This document shows, piece after piece, positions 33,762-41,805 of a stretch of 42,118 nucleotides of DNA. A model generated the notes under the pieces. It was not told where the DNA came from, made no database searches, and was given only the letters and a program-made list of their open reading frames with translations. The stretch is from IMG/VR virus record IMGVR_UViG_3300027687_000027, positions 1 through 42,118 of that record. The stretch is one strand, 5' to 3'. Origin of the DNA: a virus. Made by a program: the position numbers and the translations under genes. The stretch's first letter is position 1. Every line of letters starts with the position of its first letter.

Positions 33762-36700
33762 ATGGCATTAGTATCACCCGGCGTACAAGTAAGCGTTATA
33801 GACGAGAGTTTTTATACTCCAGCTGAACCAGGAACAACACCTATGATATTTGTTGTAAGTGCTCAAGATAAAGCAAACGCATCAGGTACAGGAACAGCAA
33901 CAGGAACAACATTAGCAAATGCAGGAAAACCATTCTTGTTAACATCTCAAAGAGATTTAGCTGATACATTTGGCGATCCAGTATTTGAAACAGACGCAAG
34001 TAACAATGCAGTGCATGCAGGAGAGCTTAATGAATATGGACTACAAGCAGCTTATTCATACTTAGGTATTAGTAATGCTGTTTATGTAGCTAGAGCAGCA
34101 ATTAACACTACTCAGTTAAAACCTTCAGCAACGGCTCCGGCGTCTAATCCAGCAGCTGGCACATATTGGTTTGATACTTCAATTACAAAATTTGGTCTTC
34201 AAGTTTGGAATTCAGCAGCAGTTACAGTAACTGGCGGACAGAGTTTTACTAATAAAATTCCAAGTGTAATTACTAGCGTTGCATACGTTACTGGTTCTTT
34301 AGAATCACCAGGAGCTCCTAAAACATCTTACGGTACAATTGGCGACTACGCAATTGTTGCTCTTACAACACTTAACACTATTTGGTACAAAACAGCAGGT
34401 AATGCCCCTGGTGTAACTCCAGGTACTTGGGTGCAATTAGGTAGCGAAGATTGGCTAAAGAGTTGGCCAACTGTACAAGGTTCAAAAGCTAACCCAACAT
34501 TTTCAGGTAGCACAGCAATTACAATTAACGGAGTTTCAATTGCAATTGGATCATCAGATACGGTTACAACTATTACAGCAACAATTAACGGATTATCAAT
34601 TCCAGGAGTTCTTGCAGCAGTTGTAAACAGCAAATTAGAAATTTACAGTGACGGTAACTCATCAGGAGCAGCAGATTCGACATACGGCGGTCCACTTATT
34701 ATTGCTGGAGACGCTCCTACATTGGTATTACTAGGTATAACTGCTGGAACATATTATCCACCAGCTTTACAAGTTTCACCACATACATCAATTCCAGAAT
34801 TTAAAACATCTGATACATACACTCGCCCAACAGGGAGTGTTTGGTTTAAAACAACCGAAGCTAACTTAGGCGCAAGATTTAGAGTAAAAGTATGGAACTC
34901 AGCAACATTACTATGGGACACAGTAGCAGCTCCGTTATATGCAACACACGAAGAAGCATTATATAAATTAGATAGAAGCGGTGGCGGTGCAGGACTTGCA
35001 GCTGGATCTTTATATGTACAAACTAACGTAGCAGGAGATGCTCAACCGTTAGGAACATATAAATTTTATAGAAGAAACGCTGCATCTCTTACTTCTATAA
35101 CAAGTAAGAAAATAGTTGCAGCAACTATCACAGCAGGAACACGTACATTTACAGTAGCTTCAACTGATGCAGGACAAGCTGCATTTAATGATCCAGTTAC
35201 AGTTTCGGCAGTGACTAACGGTACTATTACTGATGCAGACACAATTGCGGCGGCTATTACAGCAGCAAACATTGAAAGCGTTACAGCAGATGTTGATACA
35301 CAAAACAGAATTACTATTACACATTCACAGTTTGGTGATATACGATTTGTAGATACCAGCGGTGTATTAACAGAAGCAGGATTTGCAGCATATATTAGTT
35401 CTACAAGTGGTACTCCAAATCTTTATTATGTAGCAGGAACAACCGGCGATACAAGTCCGTTACAGTTACAAGCAAGTCAATGGAAGCCATTAGTATATAC
35501 TGCTAGTGATGATGAAGTTACTGCACTAACTGTACAAGACACAATATGGTTTAATTCAGTTGTTGATGAAGTTGATATGATGATTCATAACGGTAGTACA
35601 TGGGTTGGTTACTTAGATTCAACAAGCCCATATTATAGTGCAGACGAAGCAGAACAAACTGATCCAGCAGGACCACTTGTTACAGCAAGCACTCCATTAT
35701 TACAAAGCGATGGTACTGCACTTAAGAATGGTGATATATGGATTAGTACAGCTACTATTTCTACATATCCACAAATTTATGTTTTTAATGCAAACAAGTT
35801 AAACACTCCAATTGCTAATAGATGGGAGTTGCGTGATGCAGCTGACCAAACTACAGAAAACGGTGTACTATTTGCTGATGCTCGTTATGCATCAACTGGT
35901 GCATTATCAACAGCAAGCGATATTGATGTGTTATTAGAAAGTAACTTCTTAGACGTTGACGCTCCAGATCCAGCATTATATCCAAAAGGAATGTTGCTAT
36001 GGAACTTACGTAGAAGCGGATTTAATGTTAAGCGTTTTGAACGTAATTGGGTTAACGTAAACGGCGACAATATTAGAATGAATGATGCGGCTATGGAAAC
36101 TTACTATCCACACCGTTGGGTTACAGAGTCAGGAAACCAAGCAGACGGTTCTGGTAGTTTTGGTTCTAAAGCACAACGAAAGGTTGTTGTACAATCTTTA
36201 CAGGCACTAGTTAGTAAAAATGATGAAATTAGAGATGATGAGTCAAGACTGTTTAACTTATTAGCTGCTCCAGGTTACCCAGAACTAATTGGTGAAATGG
36301 TTAGCTTAAACTATGATAGAGGACTAAGTGCATTTATTGTAGGAGATAGTCCAGCAACACTAACGTCAAACTCAACTGAACTTCAGGCATGGGCAACTAA
36401 CACTGCACTAGCGCCAGAAGATAATGCAGATGGACTTGTAACAAGAGATGAATATATGGGAATGTTTTACCCATGGGGATTCACTAGTGATAACGCAGGA
36501 AACAACGTAGTTGTTCCACCAAGTCATATGATGCTAAGAACAATAGCATTAAGTGATCAAGTTAGCTATCCATGGTTTGCACCAGCAGGTATTAGACGAG
36601 GCGGCATTACTAATGCAACCTCAACAGGATTTGTTGATGCAGAAGGCGAATTTAACGTAGTTTCATTAAATGAAGGACAGCGTGATGTATTATATGCACA

Positions 36701-37103
36701 AAATGTTAATCCAATTACATTTATTACAGGATCAGGTTTAGTTGCATATGGTCAAAAAACTCGTGCAAGAGGCACTAGTGCTTTAGATAGAATTAACGTA
36801 GCACGTTTGGTTATTTACTTACGTAGTCAATTACAGAAACTAGCTAAACCTTATATCTTTGAGCCTAATGATAAGATTACACGAGATGAGATTAAAGGAG
36901 CCGCAGAGAGCTTACTACTAGAATTAGTAGGTCAAAGAGCACTCTATGATTTCTTAGTAGTTTGTGATGAATCAAATAATACTCCGAGTAGAATTGACCG
37001 TAATGAACTTTACTTAGATATAGCTATTGAACCAGTTAAGGCTGTGGAGTTTATTTACATTCCATTAAGACTTAAAAATACTGGTGAAATTGCAGGACTC
37101 TAA
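33762..37103 (+). CDS. 18: Tail sheath protein (T4 gp18-like) with large insertion
   Basis: This 1113-aa protein is far longer than T4 gp18 (659 aa). The N-terminus MALVSPGVQVSVIDESFYTP and FVVSAQDKANASGTG are typical sheath openings. The C-terminal third holds the conserved contractile core: FITGSGLVAYGQKTRA, ALDRINVARLVIYLRSQLQK, ITRDEIKGAAESLLLELVGQ and LYLDIAIEPVKAVEFIYIPL. In between (residues about 125-715) lie repeated surface-domain modules such as AGTYWFDTSITKFGLQVWNS, TGSVWFKTTEANLGARFRVK and NGDIWISTATIS. Sheath subunits polymerise around gp19 and contract to drive the tube. The insertions should project outward from the tail. The start has ACAGGAGA upstream and an exact late octamer. 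Confidence 0.93.
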   Translation: MALVSPGVQVSVIDESFYTPAEPGTTPMIFVVSAQDKANASGTGTATGTTLANAGKPFLLTSQRDLADTFGDPVFETDASNNAVHAGELNEYGLQAAYSYLGISNAVYVARAAINTTQLKPSATAPASNPAAGTYWFDTSITKFGLQVWNSAAVTVTGGQSFTNKIPSVITSVAYVTGSLESPGAPKTSYGTIGDYAIVALTTLNTIWYKTAGNAPGVTPGTWVQLGSEDWLKSWPTVQGSKANPTFSGSTAITINGVSIAIGSSDTVTTITATINGLSIPGVLAAVVNSKLEIYSDGNSSGAADSTYGGPLIIAGDAPTLVLLGITAGTYYPPALQVSPHTSIPEFKTSDTYTRPTGSVWFKTTEANLGARFRVKVWNSATLLWDTVAAPLYATHEEALYKLDRSGGGAGLAAGSLYVQTNVAGDAQPLGTYKFYRRNAASLTSITSKKIVAATITAGTRTFTVASTDAGQAAFNDPVTVSAVTNGTITDADTIAAAITAANIESVTADVDTQNRITITHSQFGDIRFVDTSGVLTEAGFAAYISSTSGTPNLYYVAGTTGDTSPLQLQASQWKPLVYTASDDEVTALTVQDTIWFNSVVDEVDMMIHNGSTWVGYLDSTSPYYSADEAEQTDPAGPLVTASTPLLQSDGTALKNGDIWISTATISTYPQIYVFNANKLNTPIANRWELRDAADQTTENGVLFADARYASTGALSTASDIDVLLESNFLDVDAPDPALYPKGMLLWNLRRSGFNVKRFERNWVNVNGDNIRMNDAAMETYYPHRWVTESGNQADGSGSFGSKAQRKVVVQSLQALVSKNDEIRDDESRLFNLLAAPGYPELIGEMVSLNYDRGLSAFIVGDSPATLTSNSTELQAWATNTALAPEDNADGLVTRDEYMGMFYPWGFTSDNAGNNVVVPPSHMMLRTIALSDQVSYPWFAPAGIRRGGITNATSTGFVDAEGEFNVVSLNEGQRDVLYAQNVNPITFITGSGLVAYGQKTRARGTSALDRINVARLVIYLRSQLQKLAKPYIFEPNDKITRDEIKGAAESLLLELVGQRALYDFLVVCDESNNTPSRIDRNELYLDIAIEPVKAVEFIYIPLRLKNTGEIAGL

Positions 37104-37106
37104 TAT

Positions 37107-37114
37107 GATAAATA
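37107..37114 (+). promoter_or_regulatory. Late promoter octamer GATAAATA for gp19
   Basis: GATAAATA lies 23 bases before the ATG at 37138, with an ACAGGAGC ribosome site between. It allows the tube gene to be transcribed separately from the sheath. Confidence 0.7.
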
Positions 37115-37137
37115 TAATTATAACAGGAGCAAACTAA

Positions 37138-37764
37138 ATGTCTATATCAACACTATCAAAAATTACAGTCCCGTTAGCAAGTGGAGATTCCGCAAGCAAT
37201 CAGGGTTTGTTAATGCCGAAACTACAATATCGATTTAGGGTGTCGTTAGAAAACTTTGGTGTAACTACTCCTACTACAGAATTAACTAAACAAGTAGTAG
37301 ATGTAACAAAACCAAAAGTTGCTTTTGAACCAATTACAATCGATGTATACAACTCCAAAGCATACCTAGCAGGTAGACATACTTGGAGCCCAATTACACT
37401 TAACTTGCGTGAAGATGTTAATAACAACGTTCAGAAACTTGTTGGCGAACAACTTCAGAAGCAATTTGATTTTTATGAACAGTCAAGTGCCGCATCAGGA
37501 CAAGATTACAAGTTTACAGCTAGAATTGAGATATTAGACGGTGGTAATGGTGCTAACACACCAAACGTACTAGAAACTTTTGAACTTTACGGTTGCTTTG
37601 TAACTAACGCTGATTACGGATCATTAGCTTATGCAAACAATGAGCCAATGGCAATTACACTTGAAATTCAATATGATAATGCAATACAATCACCGCAAGG
37701 TACTGGTATTGGTACAGCACTTGGACGTACAGTGAACACACTTATTACAGGTGGCGGCGTTTAA
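37138..37764 (+). CDS. 19: Tail tube protein (T4 gp19-like)
   Basis: This 208-aa protein is the expected partner directly after gp18. It contains LQYRFRVSLENFG, ELTKQVVDVTKPKVAFEPIT, VYNSKAYLAGRHTWSPITLN and a C-terminal beta region (ETFELYGCFVTNADYGSLAY, then MAITLEIQYDNAIQ). This is the Hcp-like barrel pattern of contractile-tail tube subunits that stack into hexameric rings inside the sheath. T4 gp19 is shorter (163 aa), as is common for T4 compared with marine relatives. A strong terminator follows the gene, so tube mRNA probably ends there. The gp48/gp54-like protein at 38167 looks like a relative. Confidence 0.88.
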   Translation: MSISTLSKITVPLASGDSASNQGLLMPKLQYRFRVSLENFGVTTPTTELTKQVVDVTKPKVAFEPITIDVYNSKAYLAGRHTWSPITLNLREDVNNNVQKLVGEQLQKQFDFYEQSSAASGQDYKFTARIEILDGGNGANTPNVLETFELYGCFVTNADYGSLAYANNEPMAITLEIQYDNAIQSPQGTGIGTALGRTVNTLITGGGV

Positions 37765-37787
37765 TACATAATAAAATAATATATAAC

Positions 37788-37814
37788 AAAAGGAGCGGAA
37801 ACGCTTCTTTTTTT
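37788..37814 (+). terminator. Rho-independent terminator after gp19
   Basis: AGGAGCG (37791-37797), a GAAA loop, and CGCTTCT (37802-37808) pair over seven base pairs with one G-T, followed by a run of Ts to 37814. Upstream As extend the stem. It lies 27 bases after the gp19 stop and is the clearest intrinsic terminator in the window. Confidence 0.9.
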
Positions 37815-37847
37815 ATGACTAAATTATCTACCCAGTTAATTTAAATA

Positions 37848-37855
37848 GATAAATA
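37848..37855 (+). promoter_or_regulatory. Late promoter octamer GATAAATA
   Basis: GATAAATA lies 18 bases before the ATG at 37874 and just after the terminator, with an ACAGGAGA ribosome site. It restarts transcription for the next tail/head-completion genes. Confidence 0.72.
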
Positions 37856-37873
37856 TTAACACAGGAGAACCGT

Positions 37874-38167
37874 ATGGCTACTAAAATAAACGAAGGTACA
37901 GAATTTGCAATTCCATTAAAAAACATTGTTGGATTAATTGCAGCAACAGCCATTGCCGTATGGGCATACTTTGGAATAGTAGAAAGAATTGGACACTTAG
38001 AATTAAAATCAATGCAAGCTGCAACTAAAATAGAACACAGCTATAATTGGACTAATAACTTTAAGCCACCTGAAGCAGTTGCAGATAGTGTAAAACGAGT
38101 TAGAAAAATGGAACTACAGATAAAAGAGCTTGAAATGAGAATTAAATTTTTAGAGAGTAAAAACTAA
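37874..38167 (+). CDS. Small single-pass membrane protein with coiled coil
   Basis: This 97-aa protein has one hydrophobic segment (about residues 17-36, NIVGLIAATAIAVWAYFGIV), followed by a polar linker and a charged C-terminal helix (VKRVRKMELQIKELEMRIKF) with heptad-like spacing. Such layout fits a membrane-anchored protein with a coiled coil on one side. It is not a recognisable holin or spanin, but a lysis or membrane role cannot be excluded. It begins a new late unit after the terminator. Its stop overlaps the next start as TAATG, so it is coupled to the baseplate-tube gene. Confidence 0.7.
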   Translation: MATKINEGTEFAIPLKNIVGLIAATAIAVWAYFGIVERIGHLELKSMQAATKIEHSYNWTNNFKPPEAVADSVKRVRKMELQIKELEMRIKFLESKN

Positions 38168-39426
38168 TGGCGTCAGCATTTAATGGATTTTTAGATAGTG
38201 TAGCAAATGGAGCATTAAGCCCTAAAGGAAACTTAGGCGACTATGCTCATGCTAGTAGACTATTTGTAACAGAAAATCAAAAACTAGCACCTCACCAAAA
38301 GTTTTTATATCATTGCTTTTTTCAGATGGATCCGTCTGCAGCTAGTGTATTACCTGAATTAAAATCTAAACACGAATTAGAAATTGGCATGCTTGTTAAA
38401 AGTGCAGAGCTTCCAAAGTTTAGTGCAGATATTGAAACAAAGAACAAGTATAATAGAAAAAAGAACGTACAAACTGCGATTAAATATAATCCAGTAACTA
38501 TTACGTTTCATGATGACAATTATGGCGTAACTACTGCATTATTAGAAGCATATTATAGATACAATTTTGCAGACGGCAACTATAAAGAAATACCAGGTGC
38601 ATATAATAAAGCAGGCGCTGGAGACAGCACATATAAAGGTGCAGGCGCAAATAAGTATAGTTATGGTTTAGATAATAATCAAACTGTACCATTTTTTCAA
38701 AATATACAAATTTCGCAAATGGCTAGAAAAGCCTTTACAACATACACATTGGTTAATCCTATTATTTCTGATTGGCAACATGATACTGTTGATTCTTCAG
38801 ATGGTACAACTACTATGATAAACACAATCACTGTAATGTATGAATCTGTTTTTTATAGTAGAGGTAACGTTGAAACAGGAGCTAACGGTAATCCAAAAGG
38901 ATTTGGTAATACAGCTCATTATGATATTACTCCTAGTGCATTAAATGGAGGTGGATTAGGAGACATTCTTGGAACAGCTTCACAACTATTTGGATTTATT
39001 ACTCAAGGCACAGGATTTAATAATCCATTACAAGCTGGATTGGCTGCAGCTGGATTAGTTAGTAATTTACGAAACTTATCACCCGAAGGCTTACGACAAG
39101 AAGGATTTAATGTACTTACTGGTGCAATTGGAGCAGCTAGTGGGATTGACGTAAGTGGAGTATCACAGACTTTCTTTCCTAAAAATGGAGGCAAGGGCGG
39201 CGCTGAAAGTTTAGCTATAGTTGCTGCGGTTGTTGGAATAAGTTCAATAGCATCAGCAGTTAAAACTTCTAATGCAGCTTCTGCAGAATCAGAAGCAAAA
39301 GCGAGAAATGTAGGAAAGTTCCAAGCTAATGGTCAAGCTGGCGGCATAAATGCAGCAAATGCTAATTTTAATGCTAAGAGTGCAGGTGCTAAAACAACTG
39401 CAATTAACGAAGTATTAGGAACATAA
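38167..39426 (+). CDS. Baseplate tail-tube-initiator/cap-like protein (gp48/gp54 type)
   Basis: This 419-aa protein has a tube-like N-terminal half: FLYHCFFQMDPSAAS, LEIGMLVKSAELPKFSADIE, NKYNRKKNVQTAIKYNPVTI and TFHDDNYGVTTALLEAYYRYN, then LVNPIISDWQHDTVDSSDG and TITVMYESVFYSRGNV. This is the gp19-related fold used by T4 gp54 and gp48, which start and cap the tail tube on the baseplate. The C-terminal half is Ala/Gly/Asn-rich with a hydrophobic stretch (SLAIVAAVVGISSIASAV). I cannot separate gp48 from gp54. T4 gp54 has 320 and gp48 364 residues, so this one is longer. The start is TAATG-coupled to the membrane protein. Confidence 0.7.
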   Translation: MASAFNGFLDSVANGALSPKGNLGDYAHASRLFVTENQKLAPHQKFLYHCFFQMDPSAASVLPELKSKHELEIGMLVKSAELPKFSADIETKNKYNRKKNVQTAIKYNPVTITFHDDNYGVTTALLEAYYRYNFADGNYKEIPGAYNKAGAGDSTYKGAGANKYSYGLDNNQTVPFFQNIQISQMARKAFTTYTLVNPIISDWQHDTVDSSDGTTTMINTITVMYESVFYSRGNVETGANGNPKGFGNTAHYDITPSALNGGGLGDILGTASQLFGFITQGTGFNNPLQAGLAAAGLVSNLRNLSPEGLRQEGFNVLTGAIGAASGIDVSGVSQTFFPKNGGKGGAESLAIVAAVVGISSIASAVKTSNAASAESEAKARNVGKFQANGQAGGINAANANFNAKSAGAKTTAINEVLGT

Positions 39427-39427
39427 T

Positions 39428-39799
39428 ATGACATCTTTACCTTCAACAAATGCTGCAGAAGGCAGTGATAAAAAAGTTACTCAATTTTTTGACAAGTACT
39501 ATACTAAATCATTAAGTTTTCCAACTAATGATGTTAATGCAGTATTAGGTTATTTTGAAAAAAGAGGATTTAATAGCGAAGCTGCAGGAGCAGTTGCTAC
39601 AGTATTATTATCACAAGCAAAACTTGATAATATTCCAGTTTTTCAACTATTAGATACATTAAAAGGATTAACTGAATCTCAACTAAGCAATGTAGTTGCT
39701 GAAATATTAAATTATAATAGAGACAGAACAAGTTCAATTGGTTATTCAACAGCCTCTCAAGTATCTGATAAAATAGAACGCAGAAATATCTTGGTGTAA
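39428..39799 (+). CDS. Conserved marine T4-like protein, probably tail- or baseplate-associated
   Basis: This 123-aa protein contains FFDKYYTKSLSFPTNDVNAV, LGYFEKRGFNSEAAGAVATV, LLSQAKLDNIPVFQLLDTLK and LNYNRDRTSSIGY, ending ERRNILV. I recognise this helical pattern from small proteins of marine T4-likes, found beside gp48/gp54-like and gp4 genes, but know no tested function. The ERRNIL ending is a common feature of short proteins in these phages. The gene lies one base after the previous stop and three bases before gp4, so all three are one transcript. Confidence 0.68.
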   Translation: MTSLPSTNAAEGSDKKVTQFFDKYYTKSLSFPTNDVNAVLGYFEKRGFNSEAAGAVATVLLSQAKLDNIPVFQLLDTLKGLTESQLSNVVAEILNYNRDRTSSIGYSTASQVSDKIERRNILV

Positions 39800-39802
39800 C
39801 CC

Positions 39803-40240
39803 ATGGCAAGATTTGCTCAAGGCAAATATTCGTTAAAAAACCCAGCAAAGTATATTGGTACAACAGTACCTACATATAGATCAAGTTGGGAATTTGCATT
39901 TATGCGATTTTGTGATGAACATAATAGTGTATCTAATTGGGCAAGTGAAGCAGTAAAAATTCCATATAGAAATCCGCTAAGTGGTAAGTTTACAATATAC
40001 GTTCCAGACTTTTTTATTACATATGTAAATGCTCAAGGAAAACAACATGTTGAACTTATTGAAGTAAAACCTGCTAGTCAAACCTTTGAAAACAAGTTAG
40101 GAAAAAGTAAATACAACAAAGCACATTTCGTAGTTAATCAGGCTAAGTGGGGTGCAGCAAGAGCCTGGTGCAAACAAAAAGGAATATTTTTTAGAGTAAT
40201 TACAGAGGGCGATATTTTTCATAAGGGTAGACGTGGTTGA
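39803..40240 (+). CDS. 4: Head completion protein (T4 gp4-like)
   Basis: This 145-aa protein starts ARFAQGKYSLKNPAKYIGT and continues TYRSSWEFAFMRFCDEH, the conserved gp4 opening. It has a PD-(D/E)xK-like nuclease core: E30, D69 in YVPDF, E87 and K89 in LIEVKPAS, as in TnsA-type folds. The region ARAWCKQKGIFFRVITEGDI follows. T4 gp4 completes DNA-filled heads before tail joining and has been linked to trimming packaged DNA ends. The length and N-terminus match the family. It ends in overlap with the next TTG-started small gene. Confidence 0.88.
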   Translation: MARFAQGKYSLKNPAKYIGTTVPTYRSSWEFAFMRFCDEHNSVSNWASEAVKIPYRNPLSGKFTIYVPDFFITYVNAQGKQHVELIEVKPASQTFENKLGKSKYNKAHFVVNQAKWGAARAWCKQKGIFFRVITEGDIFHKGRRG

Positions 40241-40437
40241 CAGTATATGTACATGGAAATGCAAAGCTATTATTAGAGCATAATAAATCAAAACTTTATA
40301 TAGATGAACGATTAGTTTTTAGCGGGTCAGGTTATCCGGGTATAACCCAATTTGTAAAATACTGCAATTCTCCAAAAGTTACTAAAAAATTTAAAGCACA
40401 ACTTGAAATGAGAGAAAAACCTAGATTTAAAGATTAA
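40237..40437 (+). CDS. Small hypothetical protein
   Basis: This 66-aa protein has TTG as the only available start; it overlaps the gp4 stop by four bases (TTGA). It reads as two short beta segments (TVYVHGNAKLLLEHNKSKLY and RLVFSGSG) and a basic C-terminal helix (KVTKKFKAQLEMREKPRFKD). I do not recognise it. Coding is supported by close packing and the overlap, a frequent arrangement in this window. No alternative start downstream improves it. Confidence 0.5.
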   Translation: MTVYVHGNAKLLLEHNKSKLYIDERLVFSGSGYPGITQFVKYCNSPKVTKKFKAQLEMREKPRFKD

Positions 40438-40460
40438 CAAATAGAAGGGCAAGAGGGCAA

Positions 40461-40682
40461 TTGATACATGCATTTATATTGATGGTACTAATAGCAGACG
40501 CACAGCAACCAAATCCAATGTACTTTAGGAGTATTAACGTATGTCAATACTACGCTAAACGGATAGTTCAGCAGTATGGCAATTATGGCTATAGTTCAAT
40601 GGTTCCTGCAGAACATAGGATCACAGCCTATTGTAAGCCTATGAAAGTTAATCCTAAAACTACATTACTATATGATCATTAA
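40461..40682 (+). CDS. Small protein with signal-peptide-like N-terminus
   Basis: This 73-aa protein starts at TTG 40461, giving a hydrophobic opening IHAFILMVLIADAQQ that resembles a very short signal peptide with possible cleavage after ADA. The remainder has two cysteines (NVCQYYAKRIV and ITAYCKPM), compatible with a disulfide if exported. Similar small proteins near the packaging genes occur in marine T4-likes; no function is known to me. An internal ATG at residue 8 is an alternative start but would cut the hydrophobic part. Confidence 0.5.
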   Translation: MIHAFILMVLIADAQQPNPMYFRSINVCQYYAKRIVQQYGNYGYSSMVPAEHRITAYCKPMKVNPKTTLLYDH

Positions 40683-40715
40683 GATAAGTATAAACAGTTA
40701 AGGGAATACTTTATT

Positions 40716-41210
40716 ATGACTAAAAAACTTGAAGAACTTTTAAATTTGCCTTCATCTAAAGAGATTGTTGCAGAGACAAAAGAAAATTCTAATAGAGCTG
40801 AGATGGCATTAAAGGATCAACAACCTACTGTCCGTGATATTGCAGAATTTGATAAAATTGCTGGAGCATTGCCTGCTATAAAAGGCTTAGGTAAAATGGC
40901 AGATGACGAGCTTAACGAAATTGCGGGGAAAGCAATGCAAGCATACGATGACTTAATGGATTTAGGTATGAATGTAGAAAGTCGTTATAGTGGTAGGGTA
41001 TTTGAAGTTGCCGGTGGGTTACTTAAAACTAGTTTAGATGCTAAAGTAGCTAAACTTAGTAATAAATTAAAAGTAGTTGAATTACAACTTAAAAAAGAAA
41101 AACTAGATAATGATAGCGTAGAAGGCAGTAGTATTACTGCTGGCGAGGGTTACGTAGTTACTGACCGTAATAGTTTATTAGCAAAAATAAAAAATATGGA
41201 TAAAGAATGA
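40716..41210 (+). CDS. 16: Probable terminase small subunit (T4 gp16-like)
   Basis: This 164-aa acidic, largely helical protein has DIAEFDKIAGALPAIKG at residues 40-57, then ESRYSGRVFEVAGGLLKTSL, and a long charged helix (KVAKLSNKLKVVELQLKKEK) before a flexible tail (SSITAGEGYVVTD). T4 gp16 (164 aa, the same length) has a central coiled coil with flanking N- and C-terminal flexible parts and oligomerises to start DNA packaging with gp17. The pattern of long helix preceded by F..A..LL.....AK is shared with gp16 of marine T4-likes. No gp17 is in the window, so the call is not fully backed by context. A scaffold-type protein is an alternative. Confidence 0.62.
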   Translation: MTKKLEELLNLPSSKEIVAETKENSNRAEMALKDQQPTVRDIAEFDKIAGALPAIKGLGKMADDELNEIAGKAMQAYDDLMDLGMNVESRYSGRVFEVAGGLLKTSLDAKVAKLSNKLKVVELQLKKEKLDNDSVEGSSITAGEGYVVTDRNSLLAKIKNMDKE

Positions 41211-41216
41211 TAAATA
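41209..41216 (+). promoter_or_regulatory. Late promoter octamer GATAAATA
   Basis: GATAAATA overlaps the stop of the preceding gene and lies 30 bases before the ATG at 41247. It starts a late unit that includes the capsid-targeting-sequence protein. Confidence 0.6.
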
Positions 41217-41246
41217 ATGTAACAACACAATTGGGGTTAAACACAC

Positions 41247-41804
41247 ATGAAATCTTTTGAACAATATCTAACAGAATCGAAAAAAATTTATAAATTTAAA
41301 GTCCGTGTTGCAGGCGAGTTACCAGAAGGCTTCGCAGATAACTTAGAACAGTGTCTACAAAAGTACGATGTGTCAAATATTACTGCTGGTAAACGATCTC
41401 CAATACAGGAAACACCTTTAGATTTTCCACAACTACAAAATTGCGAAGTTACACATTATGAAGTAGACTTAAACTATCCTACAACAAGTCATGTGCTAGA
41501 ACATTACCTAGTAAATTCTTGTAATATTAGTCATAGTTATATTTGTGTAAGAAGTGAATTTGATCCAATTGATGAATACCAAAAACCAGAAGATAAGACG
41601 CCATATGCATCAAAATTAAACACTGAAGATATGGGCGGCGAAAGTGCTCAGGATAGTGTTGCTGAGCCAAGAATAATGAGCTTACTTAAAGAGTTAGAAA
41701 CAGCTCGGCAAGAAAGAGATATGGATATGACTGGCGGAGTTACTGCTGGTAAAACTAAAGACATACAAAACGTTGAGAATTCAACAAGTGTTGTAGGAGG
41801 ATAA
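41247..41804 (+). CDS. Possible internal head/prohead protein with capsid-targeting-like N-terminus
   Basis: The protein has 185 aa. The first ten residues MKSFEQYLTE match, with mostly conservative changes, the T4 capsid-targeting sequence MKTYQEFIAE that brings internal proteins into the prohead, and they end in L-T-E, which fits the gp21 protease preference for cleavage after (L/I)xE. The middle has an alternating strand pattern (KIYKFKVRVAGELPEGFADN, then EVTHYEVDLNYPTTSHVLEH, then ICVRSEFDPIDEY), suggesting a compact folded domain. The C-terminal third is Asp/Glu- and Gly-rich and may be a linker. I infer a packaged or scaffold-associated protein. The sequence match is short, so the call is moderate. 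Confidence 0.55.
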   Translation: MKSFEQYLTESKKIYKFKVRVAGELPEGFADNLEQCLQKYDVSNITAGKRSPIQETPLDFPQLQNCEVTHYEVDLNYPTTSHVLEHYLVNSCNISHSYICVRSEFDPIDEYQKPEDKTPYASKLNTEDMGGESAQDSVAEPRIMSLLKELETARQERDMDMTGGVTAGKTKDIQNVENSTSVVGG

Positions 41805-41805
41805 C

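Noticed and set aside
37835-37860. Inverted repeat GTTAAT/ATTAAC around a late octamer
   Set aside because: Six base pairs with a 14-base gap in AT-rich DNA is too weak to call.
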